A stretch of DNA of 64,000 bases from TMED14 sp003507115 (GCA_943787925.1 CALSOH010000002.1:310001-374000); one strand, 5' to 3'; shown: positions 44,135 to 53,021, counted from the first letter of the stretch. Made by a program: numbers and translations. The notes: generated by a model not told the origin, from the sequence alone.

Positions 44135-45214
44135 TTAGAGGCGTCGTATGAGCGTGAATTGATTAAGTCGGCCTGCCACGTGGTACACGGCCGAGCCGTA
44201 CTGGTAGGACATCTTTGTGGTCTGCAAACTTAGACCAAAACTCAGGCCCGGATTGCTTCGTCGTGTAGGCAAACGCATTTCCATTTGACGGCGGACATCA
44301 TAACCCACTTGAATAAAAATGCGCCCGCCCAATTGGGCCTCTACACTGGGATGCACATGGCGCAGCGCATTGTTCCAAACCGAAATGGGCTGAACGGTAA
44401 TTTCTCCGGTGAGAGGATCTTTGGTGATTAGCTGTGGGTCGAGATAGCGCATATCCCACCGCTGCAGATGGGTGTAGGTCACATTCCAACGGAAAGGCGC
44501 ATACTTCAATTTTTGTGAAATGGTGAGCTGCACATCCAGGGGTAAGGCCTCTCGCTCGGCGGCAAAGTATTCAAAACTGCGCCCGGCATTTTTCACCACC
44601 ACCCCCAGGGAGGTGCGGCCCGAATCCACCGTCCAAAGCAGTCCCGCATCCAGGGCCAAAGCCTGGGCCGTGTAGGGACCATAGGTGAGCATGGCGAGCT
44701 TGGTGCCCAGTCCTGCCGTAAAGCCCTTCCAGTGGGCGGCAGCAGCCACACGGGGCGTCACTTCTTGAGCGCGAAAGGTGCCCAGCAATTCCCCCGCGGC
44801 GTCGCGCTCTTCTAGGAGGCCCGTTTGAAGATAGTCCACCCCAACCGCTGCAGACCAGGAGGGCGCGGACCAACCATGCAGGCCGCGCTGAGCGTCCCAT
44901 TGGGCGAGGGGGGCTTCCGGGCGTGGCGCGCGCGGTGGAAGCGGGAGCCCATAGCTTACGCTCCCCACGCGCAACCCCCCGAGGGAAGATTGCGAGGTCA
45001 AGGCAATCTGTCCGCCATGGTCGTGGCGCAAGAGCGCGGGGTTAAATGCGGAAAAACTAACATCTCCGGGATGCGCCAAGGCATCCCAGCCGAGACCTAC
45101 TAGTCTGGCTGAACCGCCTTGCGTAAGGGATGAAAATGAGCTGTAACTCGCCGGCTGCGCATAGGCAGCGACGGTAGCACAGAACGCCCAAAGCGCGAGG
45201 ATGCGTCGAATCAC
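44135..45214 (-). CDS. porQ: Type IX secretion system protein PorQ
   Basis: This 359-residue outer-membrane barrel has a signal peptide of about 19 residues. SSLTQGGSARLVGLGWDALA near the N-terminus, a GLGTKLAMLTYGPYTAQALALD strand set in the middle, and repeated beta strands place it in the PorV/PorQ family. PorQ with PorZ takes part in the surface-attachment complex of the T9SS. The GTG start at 45214 is preceded by the promoter-like TAATTTTC, which overlaps the lon stop. Confidence 0.88.
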   Translation of the reverse strand: MIRRILALWAFCATVAAYAQPASYSSFSSLTQGGSARLVGLGWDALAHPGDVSFSAFNPALLRHDHGGQIALTSQSSLGGLRVGSVSYGLPLPPRAPRPEAPLAQWDAQRGLHGWSAPSWSAAVGVDYLQTGLLEERDAAGELLGTFRAQEVTPRVAAAAHWKGFTAGLGTKLAMLTYGPYTAQALALDAGLLWTVDSGRTSLGVVVKNAGRSFEYFAAEREALPLDVQLTISQKLKYAPFRWNVTYTHLQRWDMRYLDPQLITKDPLTGEITVQPISVWNNALRHVHPSVEAQLGGRIFIQVGYDVRRQMEMRLPTRRSNPGLSFGLSLQTTKMSYQYGSAVYHVAGRLNQFTLIRRL

Positions 45215-45218
45215 ACCC

Positions 45219-45226
45219 GAAAATTA
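45219..45226 (-). promoter_or_regulatory. -7-like element TAATTTTC embedded in the lon stop codon
   Basis: It begins with the TAA stop of lon and ends 4 bases (GGGT) before the porQ GTG. This has the same layout as natB-mscS. Confidence 0.35.
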
Positions 45227-47671
45227 GGCCTTGAAGGTCAAATCCTTGGCATCCTTGACCTTTTGAGTGGTCACCGCGAGATCAATAACTTCCGCCATTT
45301 CGGTCACATACTCGATTTTCAGGCCTTTGAGATAGCGTGCTGGAATCTCATCGATATCTTTTCGATTGTCCGAGCACAACAGGATTTGCGTGATGCCGGA
45401 ACGCTTCGCCGCCAGGATTTTCTCACGGATACCCCCGACAGGAAGGACCTTACCGCGCAGGGTGATTTCGCCACTCAATGCGAGGGCTTTTTTCACTTTG
45501 CGCTGGGTGAAGAGGGAGGTCAAGGCCGTCAAGAGGGCAATGCCCGCAGAAGGGCCATCCTTGGGGATAGCGCCCTCGGGCACGTGAATGTGCACGTCCC
45601 ACTTGGTAAAGAGATCTGGGGCCAATTGGTATGCTGACGTATTCGCTTTGAGGTATGCCATGGCGATGGTCGCAGACTCCTTCATGACGTCCCCGAGGTT
45701 GCCTGTGATATTGAGCTTACCCGTGCCGGGGGCAATGTTTGTTTCGATAAAGAGGATATCGCCACCCACGGGGGTCCAAGCGAGTCCGGTGACCACGCCT
45801 GCCACGTCGTTACCTTGATAACGGTCGCGATCAAAGCGCGGTGTCCCCAGCCATGCCTCTAATCCTTCACTCGTGACAGCTTTGGGCAGCTCCGTTCCTT
45901 CCGCCATAGACAATGCGGCTTTACGTGCCACTTTCGCCATCAAACGATCCAGAGTTCGGACTCCTGATTCGCGGGTGTACCGGTCAATGACAAAATTCCA
46001 CTGGGATTTACTCAGACTCAGTATATTCTTTGCCAATCCATGCTCTTCCAATTGCTTCGGGAGGAGATATTTTTTGGCAATTTGCTCCTTCTCTTCCACC
46101 GTGTACCCGTTGACCTCAATCAGCTCCATTCGGTCCCGCAAGGCGGGTTGCACCGCAGCAATGTTGTTGGCCGTAGCAATGAAAAGTACTTTCGATAGGT
46201 CATAGCCCATCTCCAAAAAATTGTCATAAAACGACTTATTCTGCTCGGGATCGAGAACTTCCAACAAGGCGGAAGAAGGATCTCCCTGAAAGCCCATGCC
46301 GAGCTTATCAATTTCGTCCAAGACAAACACCGGATTGGAGGTGCCCGCTTTTTTGAGCAGTTGTAAGATGCGACCGGGCATGGCACCGATGTAGGTCTTC
46401 CGGTGTCCGCGTATTTCCGATTCGTCCCGGAGGCCCCCCAAGGACATTCGGACGTATTCGCGGCCCAAAGCTTCCGCTACCGACTTGCCAAGGGATGTTT
46501 TGCCCACACCGGGAGGTCCATACAGGCAAAGGATCGGGCTCTTCATGTCACCTTTGAGTTGGAGGACAGCGAGGTGCTCGAGAAGTCGCTCTTTCACTTT
46601 TTCAAGGCCGAAGTGATCTCGGTCTAAAATCCGGCGGGCTTTCACCAGCTGAATAGGCTGCGTGGAGACCGTATCCCAAGGCAAATCAAGCATCAGCTCC
46701 AAGTAGTTTCGCTGGATTCCGTAGTCAGGCACTTGGGGATTCATTCGTTGTAGACGCTGCAACTCCTTTGCAAATTGATTGGAGGCCTCTTCAGACCACG
46801 CTTTTTTGGCCGCCCGCTCGCGCATGGCTTCCAGCTCGGCTTCATTGCTCACTCCGCCCAATTCTTCTTGAATCGTCTTCATCTGTTGCTGCAGGAAGTA
46901 CTCGCGTTGCTGCTGGTCAAATTCGGTCCGAACACGGTTCGCGATGTCATTCTTCACCTCGAGCAAATGCTTTTCGTAGCTCAAGTGTTTCAGGACTGCA
47001 TTGGTGCGCTTTTTTAGGTCCTCTTCCTCCAAAATGGCCTGCTTCTTCTCTACGTCCAGGCTCATATTGCTGGCGATGAAGTGAATGAGGAAAGTGTCCG
47101 ATTCAATGTTTTTCACGGCGATCTGCGCCTCCGTGGGGATGTTGGGCGAATCTTGGATGATGTCCAAGGCCATTTCCCGAATGTGCTGGATTAATGCCTC
47201 AAATTCGGTGTCATCCGGCAATTTTTGCTCTGCCAAGTACTCCACTCTCGCTCGGAGATAGGGTTCCGTCGCTGTGATTTCAACAATGCGGAATCGGCGC
47301 TTCCCCTGAAGAATCGCTGTGATGTTGCCGTCAGGCATTCGGAAGGACTTGACCATCTGGACGAGCGTGCCTATGCGATGCAAGTCCTCGCTCCCAGGTT
47401 CTTCGGTGTCCGGATTTTTTTGTGCTACCACCCCAAAAAGTTTCTTACCCTTCTGAGCGTCCTGAACCAATTTGATGCTCTTGTCGCGTCCTGCCGTAAT
47501 CGGAGAGACTACGCCGGGAAACTGCACCGTGTTGCGCAAGGGGAGCAAAGCAATATCCTCCAGCAAGTCGCTTTCAGGGATGCTATTGTCCTCTTCGTTT
47601 GTAATAAGTGGGATGAAGTCCGTGTCTTCGGACAAGAGTGAGAATGAAGGCCTTTCCATGGTGGGACTCAT
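45224..47671 (-). CDS. lon: ATP-dependent protease La (Lon)
   Basis: This 815-residue cytosolic AAA+ serine protease has an N-terminal Lon substrate-binding domain (about 35-240), a coiled-coil region, the AAA+ domain with Walker A GPPGVGKTSLGKS and VFVLDEIDKLG, and a C-terminal protease domain. The catalytic Ser is in KDGPSAGIALLTAL (about 705) and the Lys in GIREKILAAKRSG (about 748). ATG 47671 overlaps the stop of the upstream gene; an in-frame ATG four codons later is possible. Confidence 0.96.
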   Translation of the reverse strand: MSPTMERPSFSLLSEDTDFIPLITNEEDNSIPESDLLEDIALLPLRNTVQFPGVVSPITAGRDKSIKLVQDAQKGKKLFGVVAQKNPDTEEPGSEDLHRIGTLVQMVKSFRMPDGNITAILQGKRRFRIVEITATEPYLRARVEYLAEQKLPDDTEFEALIQHIREMALDIIQDSPNIPTEAQIAVKNIESDTFLIHFIASNMSLDVEKKQAILEEEDLKKRTNAVLKHLSYEKHLLEVKNDIANRVRTEFDQQQREYFLQQQMKTIQEELGGVSNEAELEAMRERAAKKAWSEEASNQFAKELQRLQRMNPQVPDYGIQRNYLELMLDLPWDTVSTQPIQLVKARRILDRDHFGLEKVKERLLEHLAVLQLKGDMKSPILCLYGPPGVGKTSLGKSVAEALGREYVRMSLGGLRDESEIRGHRKTYIGAMPGRILQLLKKAGTSNPVFVLDEIDKLGMGFQGDPSSALLEVLDPEQNKSFYDNFLEMGYDLSKVLFIATANNIAAVQPALRDRMELIEVNGYTVEEKEQIAKKYLLPKQLEEHGLAKNILSLSKSQWNFVIDRYTRESGVRTLDRLMAKVARKAALSMAEGTELPKAVTSEGLEAWLGTPRFDRDRYQGNDVAGVVTGLAWTPVGGDILFIETNIAPGTGKLNITGNLGDVMKESATIAMAYLKANTSAYQLAPDLFTKWDVHIHVPEGAIPKDGPSAGIALLTALTSLFTQRKVKKALALSGEITLRGKVLPVGGIREKILAAKRSGITQILLCSDNRKDIDEIPARYLKGLKIEYVTEMAEVIDLAVTTQKVKDAKDLTFKA

Positions 47672-48822
47672 TCGGCAAGAGCCGTGCCACCCCGAAATTC
47701 TGCCGTTTGGTCAAAAACGGCTGACAAGATGTCCGATTCCACGGCATCCAAGGCGATACCGCGGCGCTCCATCACCCGCGCGGCCGTGGCCAGCGCTTTG
47801 GGCAAGGTGTATTCGGTGGTGCCTTGAGGGCCGCCCCAGGTGAAGTCCGCCACAAAATTGCGCGGGAAGCCGGCTCCGTAGATATTGCAGTTCACCCCAA
47901 CGACCGTCCCCGTGTTGAACATGGTGTTGATACCGCATTTGCTATGGTCACCTATAATCAATCCGCAGAACTGCATCCCGGTGCGCTCAAAGCGCTTGCT
48001 GACGTAGGACCAGCGCCTGACCTCGTCGTAGTTGTTCTTCAAGTTGGAATTATTGCTGTCCGCACCAATGTTGCACCACTGGCCCAGCACCGCATTGCCC
48101 AGGAAGCCGTCGTGGCCCTTGTTGCTGTATCCCCATATCACAGAGTTGTTGACTTCTCCACCTACTTTGGAATGAGGACCGATGGTGGTCGGCCCATAGA
48201 TTTTGGTGCCCAACTTGAGCTGGCTGTGTTCGCCCAGAGCCAATCCGCCTCGGACGATGGATCCCTCCATAATTTCCGAATCCGCCGCCAGGTAGATGGG
48301 TCCCGTCGTCGCGTTCAAGATGGCAGCTTCCACCTTGGCGCCGGGCTCCAGGAAAATACGGTCACCGAGTACCGTGTTGGTCGAGGAAATGGGTTGGGAG
48401 CTTCGGCCCGCGGTAAGCAGGTCGTAGTCTGCCTCCAGCTCGCGGCCGTTCCAGGCAAAAATTTGCTCCGGATACTGCAGAAGGTGGTAGTCGCCCGTGT
48501 AGGCCACGGCTTCATCGCCGTTTCGGTGAGCGAGCCATTGGTCGCCCGCTAGGAGTTTCTGGCCCGGCTTCAGTGCCTGCACCGCGTCGAACAGGTCCTC
48601 ATTAGGCAGCAAACCACCGCGCAGATGGAGGTCGCCTGGATGTTCGGGGAACTTTGCCTGCAAATGAGGCTGGGTCGAAAAAGAAAAAGTGGTCGACGCC
48701 AACCGGCGTGACCACTTTTCAGAGATTGTCAGTATGCCTACACGCAAATCTGCCACTGGACGCGTCCAGGTGAGCGGCTTGAGCGTAGCAAATTCGGGTC
48801 CGTCGTGGAAAACCAAGTCCAT
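47668..48822 (-). CDS. GlmU-like putative sugar nucleotidyltransferase
   Basis: This 384-residue protein is of the Bacteroidota 'GlmU family'. An N-terminal part with degenerate nucleotidyltransferase features (FATLKPLTWTRPVADLRVG) is joined to a left-handed beta-helix with hexapeptide repeats (VEAAILNATTGPIYLAADSE, TTIGPHSKVGGEVNNSV). The real GlmU catalytic Gly-rich loop is not evident. By analogy it could acylate or transfer to a sugar, but I would not name a reaction. Confidence 0.78.
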   Translation of the reverse strand: MDLVFHDGPEFATLKPLTWTRPVADLRVGILTISEKWSRRLASTTFSFSTQPHLQAKFPEHPGDLHLRGGLLPNEDLFDAVQALKPGQKLLAGDQWLAHRNGDEAVAYTGDYHLLQYPEQIFAWNGRELEADYDLLTAGRSSQPISSTNTVLGDRIFLEPGAKVEAAILNATTGPIYLAADSEIMEGSIVRGGLALGEHSQLKLGTKIYGPTTIGPHSKVGGEVNNSVIWGYSNKGHDGFLGNAVLGQWCNIGADSNNSNLKNNYDEVRRWSYVSKRFERTGMQFCGLIIGDHSKCGINTMFNTGTVVGVNCNIYGAGFPRNFVADFTWGGPQGTTEYTLPKALATAARVMERRGIALDAVESDILSAVFDQTAEFRGGTALAE

Positions 48823-48826
48823 GACC

Positions 48827-48834
48827 CGAAGTTA
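48827..48834 (-). promoter_or_regulatory. -7-like element TAACTTCG before the GlmU-like gene
   Basis: One mismatch to TAnnTTTG, ending 4 bases (GGTC) before the ATG at 48822. Confidence 0.3.
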
Positions 48835-48840
48835 GGCCAA

Positions 48841-49092
48841 TTACTTGGAGAACTTGGCGTAGCGGTTGCGGAACTTGTCCACGCGACCGGCTGTATCCAA
48901 TAATTTATGCTTGCCCGTGTAGAAGGGGTGAGAGTAGGAAGAGACTTCCATCTTCACCAAGGGATATTCCTGGCCATCTACTTCCAACATTTCTTTGGTG
49001 GACGCGCAGCTGCGGATGAGGGTTACGTCGCCTGTGCCCATATCTTTGAAGGCACAAACGCGGTAATTGCTGGGGTGAATTTCGTTTTTCAT
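48841..49092 (-). CDS. rpmE2: Ribosomal protein L31, type B
   Basis: This 83-residue ribosomal protein starts MKNEIHPSNYRVCAFKDM and includes SHPFYTGKHKLLDTAGRVDK. It lacks the CXXC pairs of the zinc-binding L31, so it is the B form. The frame is open to 49173, but the ATG at 49092 gives the family N-terminus. A promoter-like box lies 52 bases upstream, leaving a leader with CCGG-AAA-CCGG, a small hairpin. Confidence 0.95.
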   Translation of the reverse strand: MKNEIHPSNYRVCAFKDMGTGDVTLIRSCASTKEMLEVDGQEYPLVKMEVSSYSHPFYTGKHKLLDTAGRVDKFRNRYAKFSK

Positions 49093-49144
49093 CGCTTGTA
49101 ATTTTATCACCGAGATTTGGCCCGGTTTCCGGTTTAGCGGGGCG

Positions 49145-49152
49145 CAAAGGTA
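49145..49152 (-). promoter_or_regulatory. -7 element TACCTTTG for rpmE2
   Basis: A perfect TAnnTTTG on the minus strand, giving the longest apparent leader in the window (about 45 bases), with a CCGGAAACCGG hairpin in it. Confidence 0.5.
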
Positions 49153-49161
49153 CAGAATGAA

Positions 49162-50658
49162 TTGAAAACACATCGCATTTTTCTTTACGTGATTCTGAGC
49201 GCTTTACTCGGGCTGGGGATGCTGTCTGGATGCAAGCCCAACGAGAGCGTCGCCACCCAAGGCGTCACCCTCCACTTCTCCGCCGATACCGTCTATTTGG
49301 ACACCGTGTTTTCGACGGTGGGCAGCTCTACCCGCACGGTCCGAATCATCAACCCGAGCAGCGAAGCCATCCTGTTGAACCGTGTCTCTCTCGGACGAGG
49401 TACCGAAAGCCCCTTCCGATTCAACATCGATGGCCGTGAGGGTCCTGAGGTCCAAGACCTGATTCTTCCCGCCGGAGATAGCCTGTGGGTTTTTGTTGAA
49501 GTGACGGCCCCCTCTGGAGGCATCGAAATGCTTCACACCGACTCGCTCGTCATCCGCAACCAGGGCACGGTCCAATCCATTGATTTAGTTTCCTTGGCCT
49601 GGGACGCGCACTTTCACTACCCCACCAACACGCTCATTATACCGCAGCCCGCTCCTTATGCGGATTTGCGCTTGCCCTATTCCATCTTGCCGCCTCAAGC
49701 TACCTGGAGCGATGATAAACCCCACGTGGTCTATGGCTACGTGGTCGTGGATAGCGGGGGAGCCCTCGATGTTCTGGCCGGCGCGCGCATTCATTTTCAT
49801 GCACAATCGGGGATGTGGATCGCTTCGGGAGGGCATGTGGAATTCGACGCGGCCAACGCAGGCAGCTACGCCCAACCCATTGTCTTGGAAGGCGATCGCT
49901 TGGAGCCTTTCTATGATGACATTGCGGGCCAATGGGGAGGACTGTTGGGCGGTATTTTCGTCCAACGCGGTGCCGAGCTCCACATGAACAACACGTGGAT
50001 GAAAAACGGCACCTTAGGCGTTCGCTGTGATTCGGTGCCCGAAGGTGCGCCGGCTAACGTGGTCATCAAAAATTCCCTGTTTACCGACTTTAGCCGCGCC
50101 ACGATTTACAGTGGTTTTGGGCATATTCGGCTCGAAAATAGTGTCATCGCCCATGCAGGGCTCTATGGACTGTATGCGCTGGGCGGCCGGGTGTCCGCCG
50201 ACCATTGCACCTTTCACAATCAGTTCCCCGCCGCGCGCAGCACCCCCACGGTCGGATTGTTCAACCGCTATGACGACGGAACGGGGACCTTCCGATACCG
50301 CGCCTTGAATGAGGCCCATTTTGGAAACTGTATCATCACGGGAAACCAAGAATCCGAAGTCGGATTTGGCTTTGACGTCCAGACCCCTTCGGACTACTTT
50401 TTTGAGGGATGCCTACTCAAACTCAAAACGAACCCATTTCCAGCCACGTATGACGTGCAAGACGCAAATTTCTTTGCCCAATGTGTCCTCAACGCGGCAC
50501 CGCAATTTATCCTGCCCGAATCTCGAAATTTCGCCCTCGACTCCGCGTCCGCCGCATTGGGCGTAGGGCTTTCCGGTCCTGCCGGACGAGTGCCCATGGA
50601 CGCCATGGGCATGATGCGTCCAAGTTCCCCGGATGCCGGCGCACTCGAACGACTGTAG
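49162..50658 (+). CDS. Lipoprotein with right-handed parallel beta-helix
   Basis: This 498-residue protein starts with TTG at 49162; no closer ATG gives a signal. The lipobox MLSGC (Cys 24) marks a lipoprotein. After an N-terminal beta-sandwich-like part (DTVFSTVGSSTRTVRIINPS) come repeated beta-helix coils (AGARIHFHAQSGMWIASGG, GHIRLENSVIAHAGLYGLY, SADHCTFHNQFP). From memory, similar proteins are widespread in Bacteroidota; function unknown. It is divergent from rpmE2 and its end nearly touches the convergent acyl-CoA reductase gene (4 bases). Confidence 0.8.
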   Translation: MKTHRIFLYVILSALLGLGMLSGCKPNESVATQGVTLHFSADTVYLDTVFSTVGSSTRTVRIINPSSEAILLNRVSLGRGTESPFRFNIDGREGPEVQDLILPAGDSLWVFVEVTAPSGGIEMLHTDSLVIRNQGTVQSIDLVSLAWDAHFHYPTNTLIIPQPAPYADLRLPYSILPPQATWSDDKPHVVYGYVVVDSGGALDVLAGARIHFHAQSGMWIASGGHVEFDAANAGSYAQPIVLEGDRLEPFYDDIAGQWGGLLGGIFVQRGAELHMNNTWMKNGTLGVRCDSVPEGAPANVVIKNSLFTDFSRATIYSGFGHIRLENSVIAHAGLYGLYALGGRVSADHCTFHNQFPAARSTPTVGLFNRYDDGTGTFRYRALNEAHFGNCIITGNQESEVGFGFDVQTPSDYFFEGCLLKLKTNPFPATYDVQDANFFAQCVLNAAPQFILPESRNFALDSASAALGVGLSGPAGRVPMDAMGMMRPSSPDAGALERL

Positions 50659-50662
50659 GCGT

Positions 50663-51655
50663 TTAGCCCTGGGCCTGATCGACTAAAAACTGATAGGTAT
50701 CCACCTGGTCGGCATAATCCCACAACTCGGGGGATTGCCCCGCACCAAATCCCGTGGCTTGCCCTGTTCCCACCACGGTTTGAATCTCCGATTCCAGGGC
50801 TTGTAAGAGAGCCTTAGCTTGGGTGAGGTCGGTGTAGCGCTGATAATGGAGCACACCCACGGGGGGCTTCAGGGCCGCGTGCTCGCGTAGAAGAACAAAG
50901 TGATTTTCCAAAAAAGGTTCTTGGTTGAGCATGAAGAGTGCGCGGTGATAGTCGTAGTTGCTCCCGTATTTGGCATGCTGGCCTATGTCTCCCCATGGCA
51001 CCCAACTCGCAAAAAGGCGCTGAACATCATAGTCCTGCGGGATTAATACGTGGGTCACGCTTCGACATCCTCGGCCAAAATAGCGGAAGATATCGTCGGC
51101 CAGTCCCTTGAGATCCTCCTCGGTCTCTGCCCCGGTCAAGAGGGCTACGGATGTCCGAGATCCCCGGAGCACATGCGGAATGTGCTGAAAATAATGCTCG
51201 AAGTAGCGCATGGTGTTGCTACTGCCTGTAGCGAGCAGCCCATGAATGTGGTTCAAGCGTTCTACCTGGACGAGCGAAGCCGCGGGATCGAGAGATTCAA
51301 GACAGGCCAAGACCGCAGGAAGCAACACATTATCCTCGGAAGAGGGCTTGTAATGCACCGTCCAGCCGGCCACATAACCCATGAGGATGTCGTGAAGACC
51401 GACCAAGGGTAGATTTCCGGCACAGAGCACCCCCAGGATTCTGTCATGCTTGGCCGGAGGGCTGCCATAGCGGCTGGCCCAGAAGGCCAGGGCCTCAGGA
51501 CGGAGGGCTTGCTGCCAAGATCTCAGGGCATGCTGGGCAAATTCTGGGGTGAACCACGGATTTTTCGCCCTCACTTGGGCCCACAACGCTTCGTCGGCAT
51601 ATAAGGCCTCGAGTGCGCCAGCGAGTTTTTCCAAGGTCTGTAAACGGCTATCCAT
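50663..51655 (-). CDS. Acyl-CoA reductase (LuxC-like)
   Basis: This 330-residue enzyme of the aldehyde-dehydrogenase-like LuxC family reduces acyl-CoA to a fatty aldehyde or related product. RILGVLCAGNLPLVGLHDIL and KPSSEDNVLLPAVL are family segments, and the catalytic Cys lies in FGRGCRSVTHVLIP near residue 199. The frame is open to 51766, but ATG 51655 gives the family N-terminus. It is divergent from the ferredoxin gene, a pairing I recall from other Bacteroidota, which hints that the two act together. Confidence 0.85.
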   Translation of the reverse strand: MDSRLQTLEKLAGALEALYADEALWAQVRAKNPWFTPEFAQHALRSWQQALRPEALAFWASRYGSPPAKHDRILGVLCAGNLPLVGLHDILMGYVAGWTVHYKPSSEDNVLLPAVLACLESLDPAASLVQVERLNHIHGLLATGSSNTMRYFEHYFQHIPHVLRGSRTSVALLTGAETEEDLKGLADDIFRYFGRGCRSVTHVLIPQDYDVQRLFASWVPWGDIGQHAKYGSNYDYHRALFMLNQEPFLENHFVLLREHAALKPPVGVLHYQRYTDLTQAKALLQALESEIQTVVGTGQATGFGAGQSPELWDYADQVDTYQFLVDQAQG

Positions 51656-51666
51656 GAGCAGGTCTG

Positions 51667-51684
51667 TATCTTTGTGCAAAAGTA
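51667..51684. promoter_or_regulatory. Overlapping divergent -7 elements (TATCTTTG / TACTTTTG)
   Basis: TATCTTTG on the plus strand (51667-51674) and TACTTTTG on the minus strand (51684-51677) are two bases apart in an 18-base near-palindrome. Each ends exactly 21 bases before its start codon (51696 plus, 51655 minus). Confidence 0.6.
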
Positions 51685-51695
51685 ACCACCACCAC

Positions 51696-52046
51696 ATGGC
51701 CATCATCATCACCGACGAATGCATTAACTGCGGCGCTTGCGAGCCCGAATGTCCCAACAATGCCATTTACGAAGGCGGCATGGAATGGCGCTTTGGCGAC
51801 GGAACAGCCCTCCAAGGTTCACTCGTATCCACTTCAGGGATGGCCACCGAAGCCGAAAAGGCCCAGGAGCCCGTCAGTTTTGATTACTACTACATCGTCA
51901 CGGACAAATGCACCGAGTGCCAAGGCTTTCACGCAGAGCCCCAATGTGCCGAGGTTTGTCCGGTCGATTGCTGTGTTCCCGACGAAGACCACGTCGAAAC
52001 CGAATCGGCCCTCCTCCAGAAAAAAGCATTCCTCCACGCGGAGTAA
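51696..52046 (+). CDS. 4Fe-4S dicluster ferredoxin
   Basis: This 116-residue electron carrier has two cluster-binding patterns: CINCGACEPECP near the N-terminus, and CTECQGFHAEPQCAEVCP, which has the longer spacing of Bacteroidota/proteobacterial two-cluster ferredoxins, with an acidic insert between. It may serve the divergent acyl-CoA reductase, but this is inference. The stop lies 4 bases before the next gene. Confidence 0.9.
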   Translation: MAIIITDECINCGACEPECPNNAIYEGGMEWRFGDGTALQGSLVSTSGMATEAEKAQEPVSFDYYYIVTDKCTECQGFHAEPQCAEVCPVDCCVPDEDHVETESALLQKKAFLHAE

Positions 52047-52050
52047 CGCA

Positions 52051-52933
52051 ATGCTTAGAGCCCTCGCGGTTGCCCTTTTACTCTCAGCTTGCACTGAAGC
52101 AACCGCGCGGGGCTTTTTTTCCACGACTTCTTCCCCCGACAGCACCTGGTGGGCTGCCGCGCAGGCCTGCCGCTTTCAGAGACGACAGTACCGCAGCGCT
52201 GCGCCTCGCCCATGGACAGCGGCTGGACTCACTCTTGACGGCGGTCTTGCGCCTCTCGAGCGACCCCCTGACTGCTCTGAATCCCGCCCCAGAAGGGGTG
52301 TTGCGCGTCATGTCCTCAGACAAAAAAGTGGTGGCCTACAGCTTTGCCGTCCCACTGTCCTCAGGGGATTACGCGTTTTTCGGGCAAGTGCACGCGCAAA
52401 TGGGCCCAATCACCACCTTGACGCCGTTGACTCCAAGCCCCACCTTCGATGCCTTTACGGAGGGGGACGCCAACCATTGGCCCAGCGGGCTGATTTATTC
52501 GCTCCAAGCGACGACCTACCGCCGAACGACGCGCTACCATGCCTTAATGTTCCGGCCCCACGCGCAACAAGCCCAACAAAAGTGGGTCGAACCGTGGGTC
52601 TTTGGCCGCCCTCTGCGCGGCAGCGCGGCGGGTGCCGAATGTCCACGCCGCTCCCCCTCTACTTTGGTGCGCGCGTCTTTGCTGTGAAGGACTTCGCCGG
52701 TAGAACATTTCAACAGCCCCCCCAAGCGCCTTCTTTTGCGCTACGCACCCAGAGGTGTCCGCCTCGATGCGCTTCGGCAAATCAGGAAACGAAATTCTCG
52801 TCGATGAAGTCGCGCCCATGCGGCACGGAAGTACGGCAGGAGACTTCCGGACCTACGGGCCCAACCCTCGCGGTCGACCGCCTCCTATTTTGACCGGGGC
52901 AAGTGGACCCTTCAACCTGTTGAAAACCCATGA
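52051..52933 (+). CDS. Conserved lipoprotein, broken by about six single-base indels
   Basis: No single frame is intact, but the sense can be followed through all three. Frame 1 from ATG 52051 has a lipobox LLSAC (Cys 14). A shift near 52160 leads to RDDSTAALRLAHGQRLDSLL through RRTTRYHALMF. A shift near 52640 gives LPLYFGARVFAVKDFAGR. A poly-C run (52716-52722) then gives KRLLLRYAPRGVRLDALRQI. A shift near 52790 gives NEILVDEVAPMRHGSTAGDF, and shifts near 52863 and 52893 give TLAVDRLLFDRGKWTLQPVE and a stop at 52931-52933. The restored length, 292 residues, is divisible by three. The end resembles a widespread Bacteroidota secreted protein of unknown function. Confidence 0.6.
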
Positions 52934-52950
52934 AAAAGGGGGCAAAATCA

Positions 52951-52982
52951 TTGGGCGCTCCCAGGGGCATTTGGTACCTTTG
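52951..52982 (+). promoter_or_regulatory. Candidate serC promoter (TTG-N21-TACCTTTG)
   Basis: TTG at 52951-52953, a 21-base spacer, then the perfect TACCTTTG at 52975-52982, 39 bases before ATG 53022. A second box, TACTTTTC (52992-52999), lies 22 bases before the ATG. This is one of only two -33/-7 pairs in the window with good spacing. Confidence 0.5.
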
Positions 52983-53021
52983 AAGCGCTTGTACTTTTCC
53001 TCCAATCGGAACCATCCTCCC

